From assembly GCA_963680875.1 (NCBI GenBank), contig OY804585.1, positions 44,747,414-44,811,413 on the forward strand: DNA of 64,000 nt. The letters run 5' to 3'. The first letter of the stretch is position 1; every line of letters begins with the position of its first letter. Of this stretch, positions 37,401 to 51,112 are shown one piece after another. Both the position numbers and the translations under genes were made by a program. Origin of the DNA: Bathymodiolus brooksi (taxonomy: Eukaryota > Mollusca > Bivalvia > Mytilida > Modiolidae). The notes under the pieces are model-generated. The model had not been told where the DNA came from and did no database searches. It saw only the letters and a list, made by a program, of their open reading frames with translations.

Positions 37401-40057
37401 TGTATTTGTGAGTAAGGGGTATCAAGTCAGGACAGTGAGATGTCATGAATTTGTGTGTTAGAGGTATCAAGTCAGTACAGTGAGATGTCATGTATTTGTG
37501 TGTTAGGGGTATGAAGTCAGGACAGTGATATGTCATGTATTTGTGTGTTAGGGGTACCAAGTCAGGACAGTGAGATGTCATTTATTTGTGTGTTAGGGGT
37601 ATCAAGTCAGGACAGTGAGATGTCATGTATTTGTGTGTTAGGGGTATCAAGTCAGGACAGTGAGATGTCATGTATTTGTGAGTAAGGGGTATCAAGTCAG
37701 GACAGTGAGATGTCATGAATTTGTGTGTTAGAGGTATCAAGTCAGAAGAGTGAGATGTCATGTATTTGTGTGTTAGGGGTATCTGTACCAAGTCAGGACA
37801 GTGAAATGTCATGTATTTGTGTGCTAGGAGTATCAAGTCAGAATATTGAGATGTCATGTATTTGTGTGTTAGGGGTATCATGTCAGGACAGTGAGATGTC
37901 ATGTATTTGTGTGTTAGGGGTATCTGTACCAAGTCAGAACAGTGAGATGTCATGTATTTGTGTGTTAAGGGTATCAAGTCAGGACAGTGAGATGTCATGT
38001 ATTTGTGTGTTAGGGGTATCGAATCAGGACATTGAGAAGTCATGTATTTGTGTGTTAGGGGTATCTGTACCAATTCAGGACAGTGAGATGTCATGTATTT
38101 GTGTGTTAGGGGTATCTGTACCAAGTCATGACAGTGAAATGTCATGTATTTGTGTGTAAGGGGTATCAAGTCAGGACAGTGAGATGTCATATATTTGTGT
38201 GTTAGGGGTATCAAGTCAGGACAGTGAGATGTCATGTATTTGTGAGTAAGGGGTATCAAGTCAGGACAGTGAGATGTCATGTATTTGTGTGTTAGGGGTA
38301 TCTGTACCAAGTCAGGACAGTGAGATGTCATGTATTTTTTGTGTTAGGGGTATCTGTACCAAGTCAGCACAGTGAAAGTCATGTATTTGTGTGTAAGGGG
38401 TATCAAATCAGGACAGTGAGATGTCATATATTTGTGTGTTAGTGGTATCAAGTCAGGACAGTGATATATCATGTATTTGTGTGTTAGTGGTATCTGTACC
38501 AAGTCAGGACAGTGAGATGTCATGTATTTGTGTGTTAGGGGTATCAAGTCAGGACAGTGAGATGTCATGTATTTGTGAGTAAGGGGTATCAAGTCAGGAC
38601 AGTGAGATGTCATGAATTTGTGTGTTAGAGGTATCAAGTCAGTACAGTGAGATGTCATGTATTTGTGTGTTAGGGGTATGAAGTCAGGACAGTGATATGT
38701 CATGTATTTGTGTGTTAGGGGTACCAAGTCAGGACAGTGAGATGTCATTTATTTGTGTGTTAGGGGTATCAAGTCAGGACAGTGAGATGTCATGTATTTG
38801 TGTGTTAGGGGTATCAAGTCAGGACAGTGAGATGTCATGTATTTGTGTGTTAGGAGTATCAAGTCAGAAGAGTGAGATGTCATGTATTTGTGTGTTAGGG
38901 GTATCTGTACCAAGTCAGGACAGTGAAATGTCATGTATTTGTGTGCTAGGAGTATCAAGTCAGAATATTGAGATGTCATGTATTTGTGTGTTAGGGGTAT
39001 CATGTCAGGACAGTGAGATGTCATGTATTTGTGTGTTAGGGGTATCTGTACCAAGTCAGAACAGTGAGATGTCATGTATTTGTGTGTTAGGGGTATCAAG
39101 TCAGGACAGTGAGATGTCATGTATTTGTGTGTTAGGGGTATCGAATCAGGACATTGAGATGTCATGTATTTGTGTGTTAGGGGTATCTGTACCAAGTCAG
39201 GACAGTGAGATGTCATGTATTTGTGTGTTAGGGGTATCTGTACCAAGTCATGACAGTGAAATGTCATGTATTTGTGTGTAAGGGGTATCAAGTCAGGACA
39301 GTGAGATGTCATATATTTGTGTGTTAGTGGTATCAAGTCAGGACAGTGATATATCATGTATGTGTGTGTTAGTGGTATCTGTACCAAGTCAGGACAGTGA
39401 GATGTCATGTATTTGTGTGTTAGGGGTATCAAGTCAGGACAGTGAGATGTCATATATTTGTGTGTTAGGGGTATCAAGTCAGGACAGTGAGATGTCATGT
39501 ATTTGTGAGTAAGGGGTATCAAGTCAGGACAGTGAGATGTCATGTATTTGTGTGTTAGGGGTATCTGTGCCAAGTCAGGACAGTGAGATGTCATGTATTT
39601 GTGTGTTAGGGGTATCTGTACCAAGTCAGCACAGTGAAAGTCATGTATTTGTGTGTAAGGGGTATCAAATCAGGACAGTGAGATGTCATATATTTGTGTG
39701 TTAGGGGTATCAAGTCAGGACAGTGATATATCATGTATTTGTGTGTTAGTGGTATCTGTACCAAGTCAGGACAGTGAGATGTCATGTATTTGTGTGTTAG
39801 GGGTATCAAGTCAGGACAGTGAGATGTCATGTATTTGTGAGTAAGGGGTATCAAGTCAGGACAGTGAGATGTCATGAATTTGTGTGTTAGAGGTATCAAG
39901 TCAGTACAGTGAGATGTCATGTATTTGTGTGTTAGGGGTATGAAGTCAGGACAGTGATATGTCATGTATTTGTGTGTTAGGGGTACCAAGTCAGGACAGT
40001 GAGATGTCATTTATTTGTGTGTTAGGGGTATCAAGTCAGGACAGTGAGATGTCATGT
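34450..40057 (+). repeat. Second-family higher-order block, 5,608 bp, first copy
   Basis: Landmarks at 35,005, 36,268, 36,877 and 37,725 recur exactly 5,608 bp later (40,613, 41,876, 42,485, 43,333). Left of about 34,449 the match to 40,057 is lost. The block is longer than its left neighbour by 1,865 bp because part of it is duplicated internally: 35,915-37,581 recurs at 38,344-40,010 with a 2,429 bp offset. Confidence 0.85.
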
Positions 40058-43000
40058 ATTTGTGTGTTAGGGGTATCAAGTCAGGACAGTGAGATGTCAT
40101 GTATTTGTGAGTAAGGGGTATCAAGTCAGGACAGTGAGATGTCATGTATTTGTGTGTTAGGGGTATCTGTACCAAGTCAGGACAGTGAGATGTCATGTAT
40201 TTTTTGTGTTAGGGGTATCTGTACCAAGTCAGCACAGTGAAAGTCATGTATTTGTGTGTAAGGGGTATCAAATCAGGACAGTGAGATGTCATATATTTGT
40301 GTGTTAGTGGTATCAAGTCAGGACAGTGATATATCATGTATTTGTGTGTTAGTGGTATCTGTACCAAGTCAGGACAGTGAGATGTCATGTATTTGTGTGT
40401 TAGGGGTATCAAGTCAGGACAGTGAGATGTCATGTATTTGTGAGTAAGGGGTATCAAGTCAGGACAGTGAGATGTCATGTATTTGTGTGTTAGGAGTATC
40501 AAGTCAGAAGAGTGAGATGCCATGTATTTGTGTGTTAGGGGGATCAAGTCTGGACAGTGAGATGTCATGTATTTGTGTGTAAGGGGTATTTGTACCAAGT
40601 CAGAACAGTGAGATGTCATGTATTTGTGTGTTAGGGGTATCAAGTCAGGACAGTGAGATGTTATGTATTTGTGTGTTAGGGGTACAAAGGCAGGACAGTG
40701 AGATGTCATGTATTTGTGGGTTAGGGTTATTTGTACCAAGTCAGGACAGTGATATGTCATGTATTTGTGTGTTAGGGGTATCAATTCAGGACAGTGAGAT
40801 GTCATGTATTTGTGTGTTAGGGGTATCAAGTCAAGACAGTGAGATGCCATGTATTTGTGTGTTAGGGTTATCAAGTCAGGACAGTGAGATGTCATGTATT
40901 TGTGTGTTAGGAGTATCAAGTCAGAAGAGTGAGATGTCATGTATTTGTGTATTAGGGGTATCTGTGCCAAGTCAGGACAGTGAAATGTCATGTATTTGTG
41001 TGCTAGGAGTATCAAGTCAGAATATTGAGATGTCATGTATTTGTGTGTTAGGGGTATCATGTCAGGACAGTGAGATGTCATGTATTTGTGTGTTAGGGGT
41101 ATCTGTACCAAGTCAGAACAGTGAGATGTCATGTATTTGTGTGTTAGGGGTATCAAGTCAGGACAGTGAGATGTCATGTATTTGTGTGTTAGGGGTATCG
41201 AATCAGGACATTGAGAAGTCATGTATTTGTGTGTTAGGGGTATCTGTACCAATTCAGGACAGTGAGATGTCATGTATTTGTGTGTTAGGGGTATCTGTAC
41301 CAAGTCATGACAGTGAAATGTCATGTATTTGTGTGTAAGGGGTATCAAGTCAGGACAGTGAGATGTCATATATTTGTGTGTTAGGGGTATCAAGTCAGGA
41401 CAGTGAGATGTCATGAATTTGTGAGTAAGGGGTATCAAGTCAGGACAGTGAGATGTCATGTATTTGTGTGTTAGGGGTATCTGTACCAAGTCAGGACAGT
41501 GAGATGTCATGTATTTTTTGTGTTAGGGGTATCTGTACCAAGTCAGCACAGTGAAAGTCATGTATTTGTGTGTAAGGGGTATCAAATCAGGACAGTGAGA
41601 TGTCATATATTTGTGTGTTAGTGGTATCAAGTCAGGACAGTGATATATCATGTATTTGTGTGTTAGTGGTATCTGTTCCAAGTCAGGACAGTGAGATGTC
41701 ATGTATTTGTGTGTTAGGGGTATCAAGTCAGGACAGTGAGATGTCATGTATTTGTGAGTAAGGGGTATCAAGTCAGGACAGTGAGATGTCATGAATTTGT
41801 GTGTTAGAGGTATCAAGTCAGTACAGTGAGATGTCATGTATTTGTGTGTTAGGGGTATGAAGTCAGGACAGTGATATGTCATGTATTTGTGTGTTAGGGG
41901 TACCAAGTCAGGACAGTCAGATGTCATTTATTTGTGTGTTAGGGGTATCAAGTCAGGACAGTGAGATGTCATGTATTTGTGTGTTAGGGGTATCAAATCA
42001 GGACAGTGAGATGTCATGTATTTGTGTGTTAGGAGTATCAAGTCAGAAGAGTGAGATGTCATGTATTTGTGTGTTAGGGGTATCTGTACCAAGTCAGGAC
42101 AGTGAAATGTCATGTATTTGTGTGCTAGGAGTATCAAGTCAGAATATTGAGATGTCATGTATTTGTGTGTTAGGGGTATCATGTCAGGACAGTGAGATGT
42201 CATGTATTTGTGTGTTAGGGGTATCTGTACCAAGTCAGAACAGTGAGATGTCATGTATTTGTGTGTTAGGGGTATCAAGTCAGGACAGTGAGATGTCATG
42301 TATTTGTGTGTTAGGGGTATCGAATCAGGACATTGAGATGTCATGTATTTGTGTGTTAGGGGTATCTGTACCAAGTCAGGACAGTGAGATGTCATGTATT
42401 TGTGTGTTAGGGGTATCTGTACCAAGTCATGACAGTGAAATGTCATGTATTTGTGTGTAAGGGGTATCAAGTCAGGACAGTGAGATGTCATATATTTGTG
42501 TGTTAGTGGTATCAAGTCAGGACAGTGATATATCATGTATGTGTGTGTTAGTGGTATCTGTACCAAGTCAGGACAGTGAGATGTCATGTATTTGTGTGTT
42601 AGGGGTATCAAGTCATGACAGTGAGATGTCATATATTTGTGTGTTAGGGGTATCAAGTCAGGACAGTGAGATGTCATGTATTTGTGAGTAAGGGGTATCA
42701 AGTCAGGACAGTGAGATGTCATGTATTTGTGTGTTAGGGGTATCTGTACCAAGTCAGGACAGTGAGATGTCATGTATTTGTGTGTTAGGGGTATCTGTAC
42801 CAAGTCAGCACAGTGAAAGTCATGTATTTGTGTGTAAGGGGTATCAAATCAGGACAGTGAGATGTCATATATTTGTGTGTTAGGGGTATCAAGTCAGGAC
42901 AGTGATATATCATGTATTTGTGTGTTAGTGGTATCTGTACCAAGTCAGGACAGTGAGATGTCATGTATTTGTGTGTTAGGGGTATAAAGTCAGGACAGTG

Positions 43001-46000
43001 AGATGTCATGTATTTGTGAGTAAGGGGTATCAAGTCAGGACAGTGAGATGTCATGAATTTGTGTGTTAGAGGTATCAAGTCAGTACAGTGAGATGTCATG
43101 TATTTGTGTGTTAGGGGTATGAAGTCAGGACAGTGATATGTCATGTATTTGTGTGTTAGGGGTACCAAGTCAGGACAGTGAGATGTCATTTATTTGTGTG
43201 TTAGGGGTATCAAGTCAGGACAGTGAGATGTCATGTATTTGTGTGTTAGGGGTATCAAGTCAGGACAGTGAGATGTCATGTATTTGTGAGTAAGGGGTAT
43301 CAAGTCAGGACAGTGAGATGTCATGAATTTGTGTGTTAGAGGTATCAAGTCAGAAGAGTGAGATGTCATGTATTTGTGTGTTAGGGGTATCTGTACCAAG
43401 TCAGGACAGTGAAATGTCATGTATTTGTGTGCTAGGAGTATCAAGTCAGAATATTGAGATGTCATGTATTTGTGTGTTAGGGGTATCATGTCAGGACAGT
43501 GAGATGTCATGTATTTGTGTGTTAGGGGTATCTGTACCAAGTCAGGACAGTGAGATGTCATGTATTTGTGTGTTAGGGGTACCAAGTCAGGACAGTGAGA
43601 TGTCATGTATTTGTGTGTTAGAGGTATCAAGTCAGGACAGTGAGATGTCATGTATTTGTGTGTTAGGGGTACCAAGTCAGGACACTGAGATTTCATGTAT
43701 TTGTGTGTTAGGGGTATCAAGTCAGGACAGTGAGATGTCATGAATTTGTGTATTAGAAGTATCAAGTCAGAAGAGTGAGATGTCATGTATTTGTGTGTTA
43801 GGGGTATCTGTACCAAGTCAGGACAGTGAAATGTCATGTATTTGTGTGCTAGGAGTATCAAGTCAGAATATTGAGATGTCATGTATTTGTGTGTTAGGGG
43901 TATCATGTCAGGACAGTGAGATGTCATGTATTTGTGTGTTAGGGGTATCTGTACCAAGTCAGAACAGTGAGATGTCATGTATTTGTGTGTTAAGGGTATC
44001 AAGTCAGGACAGTGAGATGTCATGTATTTGTGTGTTAGGGGTATCGAATCAGGACATTGAGAAGTCATGTATTTGTGTGTTAGGGGTATCTGTACCAATT
44101 CAGGACAGTGAGATGTCATGTATTTGTGTGTTAGGGGTATCTGTACCAAGTCATGACAGTGAAATGTCATGTATTTGTGTGTAAGGGGTATCAAGTCAGG
44201 ACAGTGAGATGTCATATATTTGTGTGTTAGGGGTATCAAGTCAGGACAGTGAGATGTCATGTATTTGTGAGTAAGGGGTATCAAGTCAGGACAGTGAGAT
44301 GTCATGTATTTGTGTGTTAGGGGTATCTGTACCAAGTCAGGACAGTGAGATGTCATGTATTTTTTGTGTTAGGGGTATCTGTACCAAGTCAGCACAGTGA
44401 AAGTCATGTATTTGTGTGTAAGGGGTATCAAATCAGGACAGTGAGATGTCATATATTTGTGTGTTAGTGGTATCAAGTCAGGACAGTGATATATCATGTA
44501 TTTGTGTGTTAGTGGTATCTGTACCAAGTCAGGACAGTGAGATGTCATGTATTTGTGTGTTAGGGGTATCAAGTCAGGACAGTGAGATGTCATGTATTTG
44601 TGAGTAAGGGGTATCAAGTCAGGACAGTGAGATGTCATGAATTTGTGTGTTAGAGGTATCAAGTCAGTACAGTGAGATGTCATGTATTTGTGTGTTAGGG
44701 GTATGAAGTCAGGACAGTGATATGTCATGTATTTGTGTGTTAGGGGTACCAAGTCAGGACAGTGAGATGTCATTTATTTGTGTGTTAGGGGTATCAAGTC
44801 AGGACAGTGAGATGTCATGTATTTGTGTGTTAGGGGTATCAAGTCAGGACAGTGAGATGTCATGTATTTGTGTGTTAGGAGTATCAAGTCAGAAGAGTGA
44901 GATGTCATGTATTTGTGTGTTAGGGGTATCTGTACCAAGTCAGGACAGTGAAATGTCATGTATTTGTGTGCTAGGAGTATCAAGTCAGAATATTGAGATG
45001 TCATGTATTTGTGTGTTAGGGGTATCATGTCAGGACAGTGAGATGTCATGTATTTGTGTGTTAGGGGTATCTGTAACAAGTCAGAACAGTGATATGTCAT
45101 GTATTTGTGTGTTAGGGGTATCAAGTCAGGACAGTGAGATGTCATGTATTTGTGTGTTAGGGGTATCGAATCAGGACATTGAGATGTCATGTATTTGTGT
45201 GTTAGGGGTATCTGTACCAAGTCAGGACAGTGAGATGTCATGTATTTGTGTGTTAGGGGTATCTGTACCAAGTCATGACAGTGAAATGTCATGTATTTGT
45301 GTGTAAGGGGTATCAAGTCAGGACAGTGAGATGTCATATATTTGTGTGTTAGTGGTATCAAGTCAGGACAGTGATATATCATGTATGTGTGTGTTAGTGG
45401 TATCTGTACCAAGTCAGGACAGTGAGATGTCATGTATTTGTGTGTTAGGGGTATCAAGTCAGGACAGTGAGATGTCATATATTTGTGTGTTAGGGGTATC
45501 AAGTCAGGACAGTGAGATGTCATGTATTTGTGAGTAAGGGGTATCAAGTCAGGACAGTGAGATGTCATGTATTTGTGTGTTAGGGGTATCTGTACCAAGT
45601 CAGGACAGTGAGATGTCATGTATTTGTGTGTTAGGGGTATCTGTACCAAGTCAGCACAGTGAAAGTCATGTATTTGTGTGTAAGGGGTATCAAATCAGGA
45701 CAGTGAGATGTCATATATTTGTGTGTTAGGGGTATCAAGTCAGGACAGTGATATATCATGTATTTGTGTGTTAGTGGTATCTGTACCAAGTCAGGACAGT
45801 GAGATGTCATGTATTTGTGTGTTAGGGGTATCAAGTCAGGACAGTGAGATGTCATGTATTTGTGAGTAAGGGGTATCAAGTCAGGACAGTGAGATGTCAT
45901 GAATTTGTGTGTTAGAGGTATCAAGTCAGTACAGTGAGATGTCATGTATTTGTGTGTTAGGGGTATGAAGTCAGGACAGTGATATGTCATGTATTTGTGT

Positions 46001-46082
46001 GTTAGGGGTACCAAGTCAGGACAGTGAGATGTCATTTATTTGTGTGTTAGGGGTATCAAGTCAGGACAGTGAGATGTCATGT
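40058..46082 (+). repeat. Second-family higher-order block, 6,025 bp, second copy
   Basis: It is aligned to the previous block at offset 5,608 up to about 43.5 kb and at offset 6,025 from about 44 kb to 46.17 kb (38,697 against 44,722, 39,306 against 45,331, 39,606 against 45,631). The difference of 417 bp is a single insertion near 43,540-43,970. Copy-specific changes include TGAATTTGTGAG near 41,414 and TCTGTAACAAG near 45,071. Confidence 0.85.
43540..43970 (+). repeat. 417 bp insertion with a patch shared with 46.4-46.57 kb
   Basis: The inserted DNA repeats a short run already present just to its left. It also contains a stretch (about 43,560-43,740) with TTAGAGG, GGTACCAAG and GACACTGAGATTTC variants. 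That stretch matches 46,394-46,574 at a constant 2,834 bp offset. The shared GACACTGAGATTTC variant was not seen elsewhere. Confidence 0.75.
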
Positions 46083-47490
46083 ATTTGTGTGTTAGGGGTA
46101 TCAAGTCAGGACAGTGAGATGTCATGTATTTGTGAGTAAGGGGTATCAAGTCAGGACAGTGAGATGTCATGAATTTGTGTGTTAGAGGTATCAAGTCAGT
46201 ACAGTGAGATGTCATGTATTTGTGTGTTAGGGGTATGAAGTCAGGACAGTGATATGTCATGTATTTGTGTGTTAGGGGTACCAAGTCAGGACAGTGAGAT
46301 GTCATTTATTTGTGTGTTAGGGGTATCAAGTCAGGACAGTGAGATGTCATGTATTTGTGTGTTAGGGGTATCAAGTCAGGACAGTGAGATGTCATGTATT
46401 TGTGTGTTAGGGGTACCAAGTCAGGACAGTGAGATGTCATGTATTTGTGTGTTAGAGGTATCAAGTCAGGACAGTGAGATGTCATGTATTTGTGTGTTAG
46501 GGGTACCAAGTCAGGACACTGAGATTTCATGTATTTGTGTGTTAGGGGTATCAAGTCAGGACAGTGAGATGTCATGTATTTGTGTGTTAGGGGTATCTGT
46601 ACCAAGTCAGGACAGTGAGATGTCATGTATTTGTGTGTTAGGGGTATCTTTACCAAGTCAGGACAGTGAGATGTCATGTATTTGTGTGCTATGGGTATCT
46701 TTACCAAGTCATGACAGTGAGATATCATGTATTTGTGTGTTAGGGGTATCAAGTCAGAACAGTGGGATGTCATGTATTTGTGTGTTAGGGGTATCTGTAC
46801 CAAGACAGGACAGTGAGATGTCATGTATTTGTGTGTTAGGGGTATCAAGTCAGGACAGTGATATGTCATGTATTTGGGTGTTAGGTGTATCAAGTCAGTA
46901 CAGTGAGATGTCATGTATTTGTGTGTTAGGGGTATCAAGTCAGGATAGTGAGATGTCATGTATTTGTGTGTTAGGGGTATCAAGTCAGGACAGTGAGATG
47001 TCATGTATTTGTGTGTTAGAGGTATCAAGTCAGGAAAGTGAGATGTCACGTATTTGTGTGTTAGGTGTATCAAGTCAGGACAATAAAATGTCATGTGTTT
47101 TTGTGTTAGGGGTATCGAGTCAGGACAGTGAGATGTCATGTATTTATGTGTTAGGGGTATCAAGTCAGGACAGTGAGATGTCATGTATTTGTGTTAGGGT
47201 TATCTGTACAAGTCAGGATAGTGAGATGTCATGTATTTGTGTGTTAGGGGTATCTGTACCAAGTCGGGACAGTGATATGTCATGTATTTGTGTGTTAGGG
47301 GTATCAAGTCAGGACAGTGAGATGTCATGTATTTGTGTGTTAGGGGTATCAAGTCAGGATAGTGAGATGTCATGTATTTGTGTGCTAGGGGTATCTGTAC
47401 CAAGTCAGGACAGTGAGATGTCATATATTTGTGTTAGGGGTACGAAGTGAGGACACTGAAATGTCATGTAATTGTGTGTTAGGTGTATCA
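46083..47490 (+). repeat. Transition zone between repeat families
   Basis: The zone starts with second-family units, including one more copy of the GTATGAAGTCAGG run at about 46,230-46,340. It then passes into more varied units: TCTTTACC near 46,650 and 46,695, AACAGTGGG near 46,760, CAATAAAATG near 47,080, and GTCGGGACAG near 47,264. I see no longer-range copy of 46,600-47,150 in the window. Confidence 0.7.
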
Positions 47491-50400
47491 AGTCAGGACA
47501 ATTAGATGTCATGTATTTGTGTGTTAGGGGTATCGGTATAAAGTCAGGACAGTGAGATGTCATGTATTTGTGTGTTAGGGGTATCAAGTCAGGACAGTGA
47601 GATATCATGTATTTGTGTGTTAGGGGTATCAAGTCAGGACAGTGAGATGTCAAGTATTTGTGTGTTAGGGGTATCAAGTCAGGACAGTGAGATGTCATGT
47701 ATTTGTGTTAGGGTTATCTGTACAAGTCAGGATAGTGAGATGTCATGTATTTGTGTGTTAGGGGTATCTGTACCAAGTCGGGACAGTGATATGTCATGTA
47801 TTTGTGTGTTAGGGGTATCAAGTCAGGACAGTGAGATGTCATGTATTTGTGTGTTAGGGGTATCAAGTCAGGATAGTGAGATGTCATGTATTTGTGTGTT
47901 AGGGGTATCTGTACCAAGTCAGGACAGTGAGATGTCATATATTTGTGTGTTAGGGGTACGAAGTTAAGACACTGAAATGTCATGTATTTGTGTATTAGGT
48001 GTATCAAGTCAGGACAGTTAGATGTCATGTATTTGTGTGTTAGGGGTATCTGTATAAAGTCAGGACAGTGAGATGTCATGTATTTGTGTGTTAGGGGTAT
48101 CAAGTCAGGACAGTGAGATGTCATGTATTTGTGTGTTAGGTGTATCAAGTCAGGACAGTGAGATGTCATGTATTTGTGTGTTAGGGGTATCAAGTCAGGA
48201 TAGTGAGATGTCATGTATTTGTGTGTTAGGGGTAGCTGTACCAAGTCAGGACAGTAAGATGTCATGTATTTGTGTGTTAGGGGTATCTGTACCAAGTCAG
48301 GACAGTGAGTTGTCATGTATTTGTGTGTTACGGGTATCAAGTCAGAACAATGAGATGTCATGTATTTGTATGTTAGGGGTATCATATCAGGACAGTGAGA
48401 TGTCATGTATTTGCGTGTTAGAGGTATCAAGTCAGGACAGTGAGATGTCATGTATTTGTGTGTTATGGGGTATCTGTACCAAGTCAGGACAGTGAGATGT
48501 CATGTATTTGTGCGTTAGGGGTATCTGTACCAAGTCAGGACAGTGAGATTTCATGTATTTGTGCGTTAGGGGTATCAAGTCATGACAGTGAGATTTCATG
48601 TATTTGTGTATTAGTGGTATCAAGTCAGGAAGGTGAGATGTCATGTATTTGTGTGTTAGGGTATCTGTACGAAGTCAGGAGAGAGAGTGAGATGTCATGT
48701 ATTTGTGTGTTAGGGGTATCAAGTCAGGACAGTGAGATGTCATGTATTTGTGTGTTAGGGGTATAAAGTCAGGACAGTGAGGTGTCATGTATTTGTGTGT
48801 AAGGGGTTTCAAGTCAGGACAGTGAAATGTCATGTATTTGTGTGTTAGGGGTTTCAAGTCAGGACAGTGAAATGTCATGTATTTGTGTGTTAGGGGTATC
48901 ACGTCAGGACAGTGAGATGTCATGTATTTGTGTGTTAGCGGTATCAAGTCAGGACAGTGAGGTGTCATGTATTTGTGTGTTAGGCATATCGAGTCAGGAC
49001 AGTCAGATGTCATGTATTTGTGTGTTAGGGGTATCGAGTCAGGACAGTGAGATGTCATGTATTTGTGTGTTAGGGGTATCTGTGCCAAGTCAGGACAGTG
49101 AGATGTCATGTATTTGTGTGTTAGGGATATATGTACCAAGTCAGGACAGTGAGATGTCATGTATTTGTGTGTTAGGGGTATCAAGTCAGGACAGTGAGAT
49201 GTCATGTATTTGTGTGTAAGGGGTATCAAGTCAGCAGAGTGAGATGTCATGTATTTGTGTGCTAGGAGTATCAAGTCAGAACAGTGAGATGTCATGTATT
49301 TGTGTGTTAGGGGTATCAAGTCAGGACAGTGAGATGTAATGTATTTGTGTGTTAGGGGTATCTGTACCAAGTCAGGACAGTGAGATGTCATGTATTTGTG
49401 TGTTAGGGGTATCTGTACTAAGTCAGGACAGTGAGATGTCATGTATTTGTGTGTTAGGGGTATCAAGTCAGGACAGTGATAAGTCATGTATTTGTGTGTT
49501 AGGGGTATCAAGTCAGGACAGTGAGATGTCATGTATTTGTGTTAGGGTTATCTGTACAAGTCAGGACAGTGAGATGTCATGTATTTGTGTGTTAGGGGTA
49601 TCTGTGCCAAGTCGGGACAGTGAGATGTCATGTTTTGTGTGTTAGGGGTATCTAGTCAGGGCAGTGAGATGTCATGTATTTGTGTGTTAGGGGTATCAAG
49701 TCAGGACAGTGAGATGTCATGTATTTGTGTGTTAGGGGTATCAAGTCAGGACAGTGAGATGTCATGTATTTGTGTGTTAGGGGTATCAAGTCAGGATAGT
49801 GAGATGTCATGTATTTGTGTGTTAGGGGTAGCTGTACCAAGTCAGGACAGTAAGATGTCATGTATTTGTGTGTTAGGGGTATCTCTAACAAGTCAGGACA
49901 GTGAGTTGTCATGTATTTGTGTGTTACGGGTATCAAGTCAGGACAATGAGATGTCATGTATTTGTATGTTAGGGGTATCATATCAGGACAGTGAGATGTC
50001 ATGTATTTGCGTGTTAGAGGTATCAAGTCAGGACAGTGAGATGTCATGTATTTGTGTGTTATGGGGTATCTGTACCAAGTCAGGACAGTGAGATGTCATG
50101 TATTTGTGTGTTAGGGGTATCAAGTCAGGACAGTGAGATGTCATGTATTTGTGTGTAAGGAGTATCAAGTCAGAAGAGTGAGATGTCATGTATTTGTGTG
50201 CTAGGAGTATCAAGTCAGAACAGTGATATGTCATGTATTTGTGTGTTAGGGGTATCAAGTCAGGACAGTGAGATGTCATGTATTTGTGTGTTAGGGGTAT
50301 CTGTACCAAGTCAGGACAGTGAGATGTCATGTATTTGTGTGTTAGGGATATCTGTACCAAGTCAGGACAGTGAGATGTCATGTATTTGTGTGTTAGGGGT

Positions 50401-51112
50401 ATCAAGTCAGGACAGTGAGATGTCATGTATTTGTGTGTAAGGAGTATCAAGTCAGAAGAGTGAGATGTCATGTATTTGTGTGCTAGGAGTATCAAGTCAG
50501 AACAGTGAGATGTCATGTATTTGTGTGTAAGGGGTATCAAGTCAGGACAGTGAGATGTCATGTATTTGTGTGTTAGGGGTATCTGTACCAAGTCAGGACA
50601 GTGAGATGTCATGTATTTGTGTGTTAGGGGTATCTGTACCAAGTCAGGACAGTGAGATGTCATGTATTTGTGTGTTAGGGGTATCAAGTCAGGACAGTGA
50701 TAAGTCATGTATTTGTGTGTTAGGTGTATCAAGTCAGGACAGTGAGATGTCATGTATTTGTGTTAGGGTTATCTGTACAAGTTAGGACAGTGAGATGTCA
50801 TGTATTTGTGTGTTAGGGGTATCTGTGCCAAGTCGGGATAGTGAGATGTCGTGTATTTGTTTGTTAGGGGTATCTAGTCAGGACAGTGAGATGTCATGTA
50901 TTTGTGTGTTAGGGGTATCAAGTCAGGATAGTGAGATGTCATGTATTTGTGTGCTAGGGGTATCTGTACCAAGTCAGGACAGTGAGATGTCATATATTTG
51001 TGTGTTAGGGGTACGAAGTGAGGACACTGAGATGTCATGTATTTGTGTGTTAGGTATATCAAGTCAGGACAGTGAGATGTCATGCATTTGTGTGTTAGGG
51101 GTATCTGTGTCA
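47491..51112 (+). repeat. 3,622 bp tandem duplication, first copy
   Basis: All landmarks in this block (47,557, 48,073, 48,827, 49,349, 49,630, 50,183, 50,555, 50,795) recur exactly 3,622 bp later. Homology begins about 47,490. It includes a 52 bp unit (48,445-48,496, GTTATGGGGTATC), a second near 50,041-50,092, and a GGAGAGAGAGTGAG expansion near 48,679. Confidence 0.92.

Larger units (their letters stand above)
28148..44380 (+). repeat. Phase-breaking unit of the second family
   Basis: A unit with GTATTTTTTGTGTTAGGGG is followed by one ending CAGCACAGTGAA and then AGTCATG (GTGAGATGTC shortened to GTGAAAGTC). Copies lie near 28,150, 32,163, 34,592, 35,906, 38,335, 40,200, 41,514 and 44,361. 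A version without the six-T run occurs near 33,455, 37,198, 39,627, 42,806 and 45,652. Like the 49 bp unit on the left, it sits at recurrent block positions and interrupts the open frame. Confidence 0.8.
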
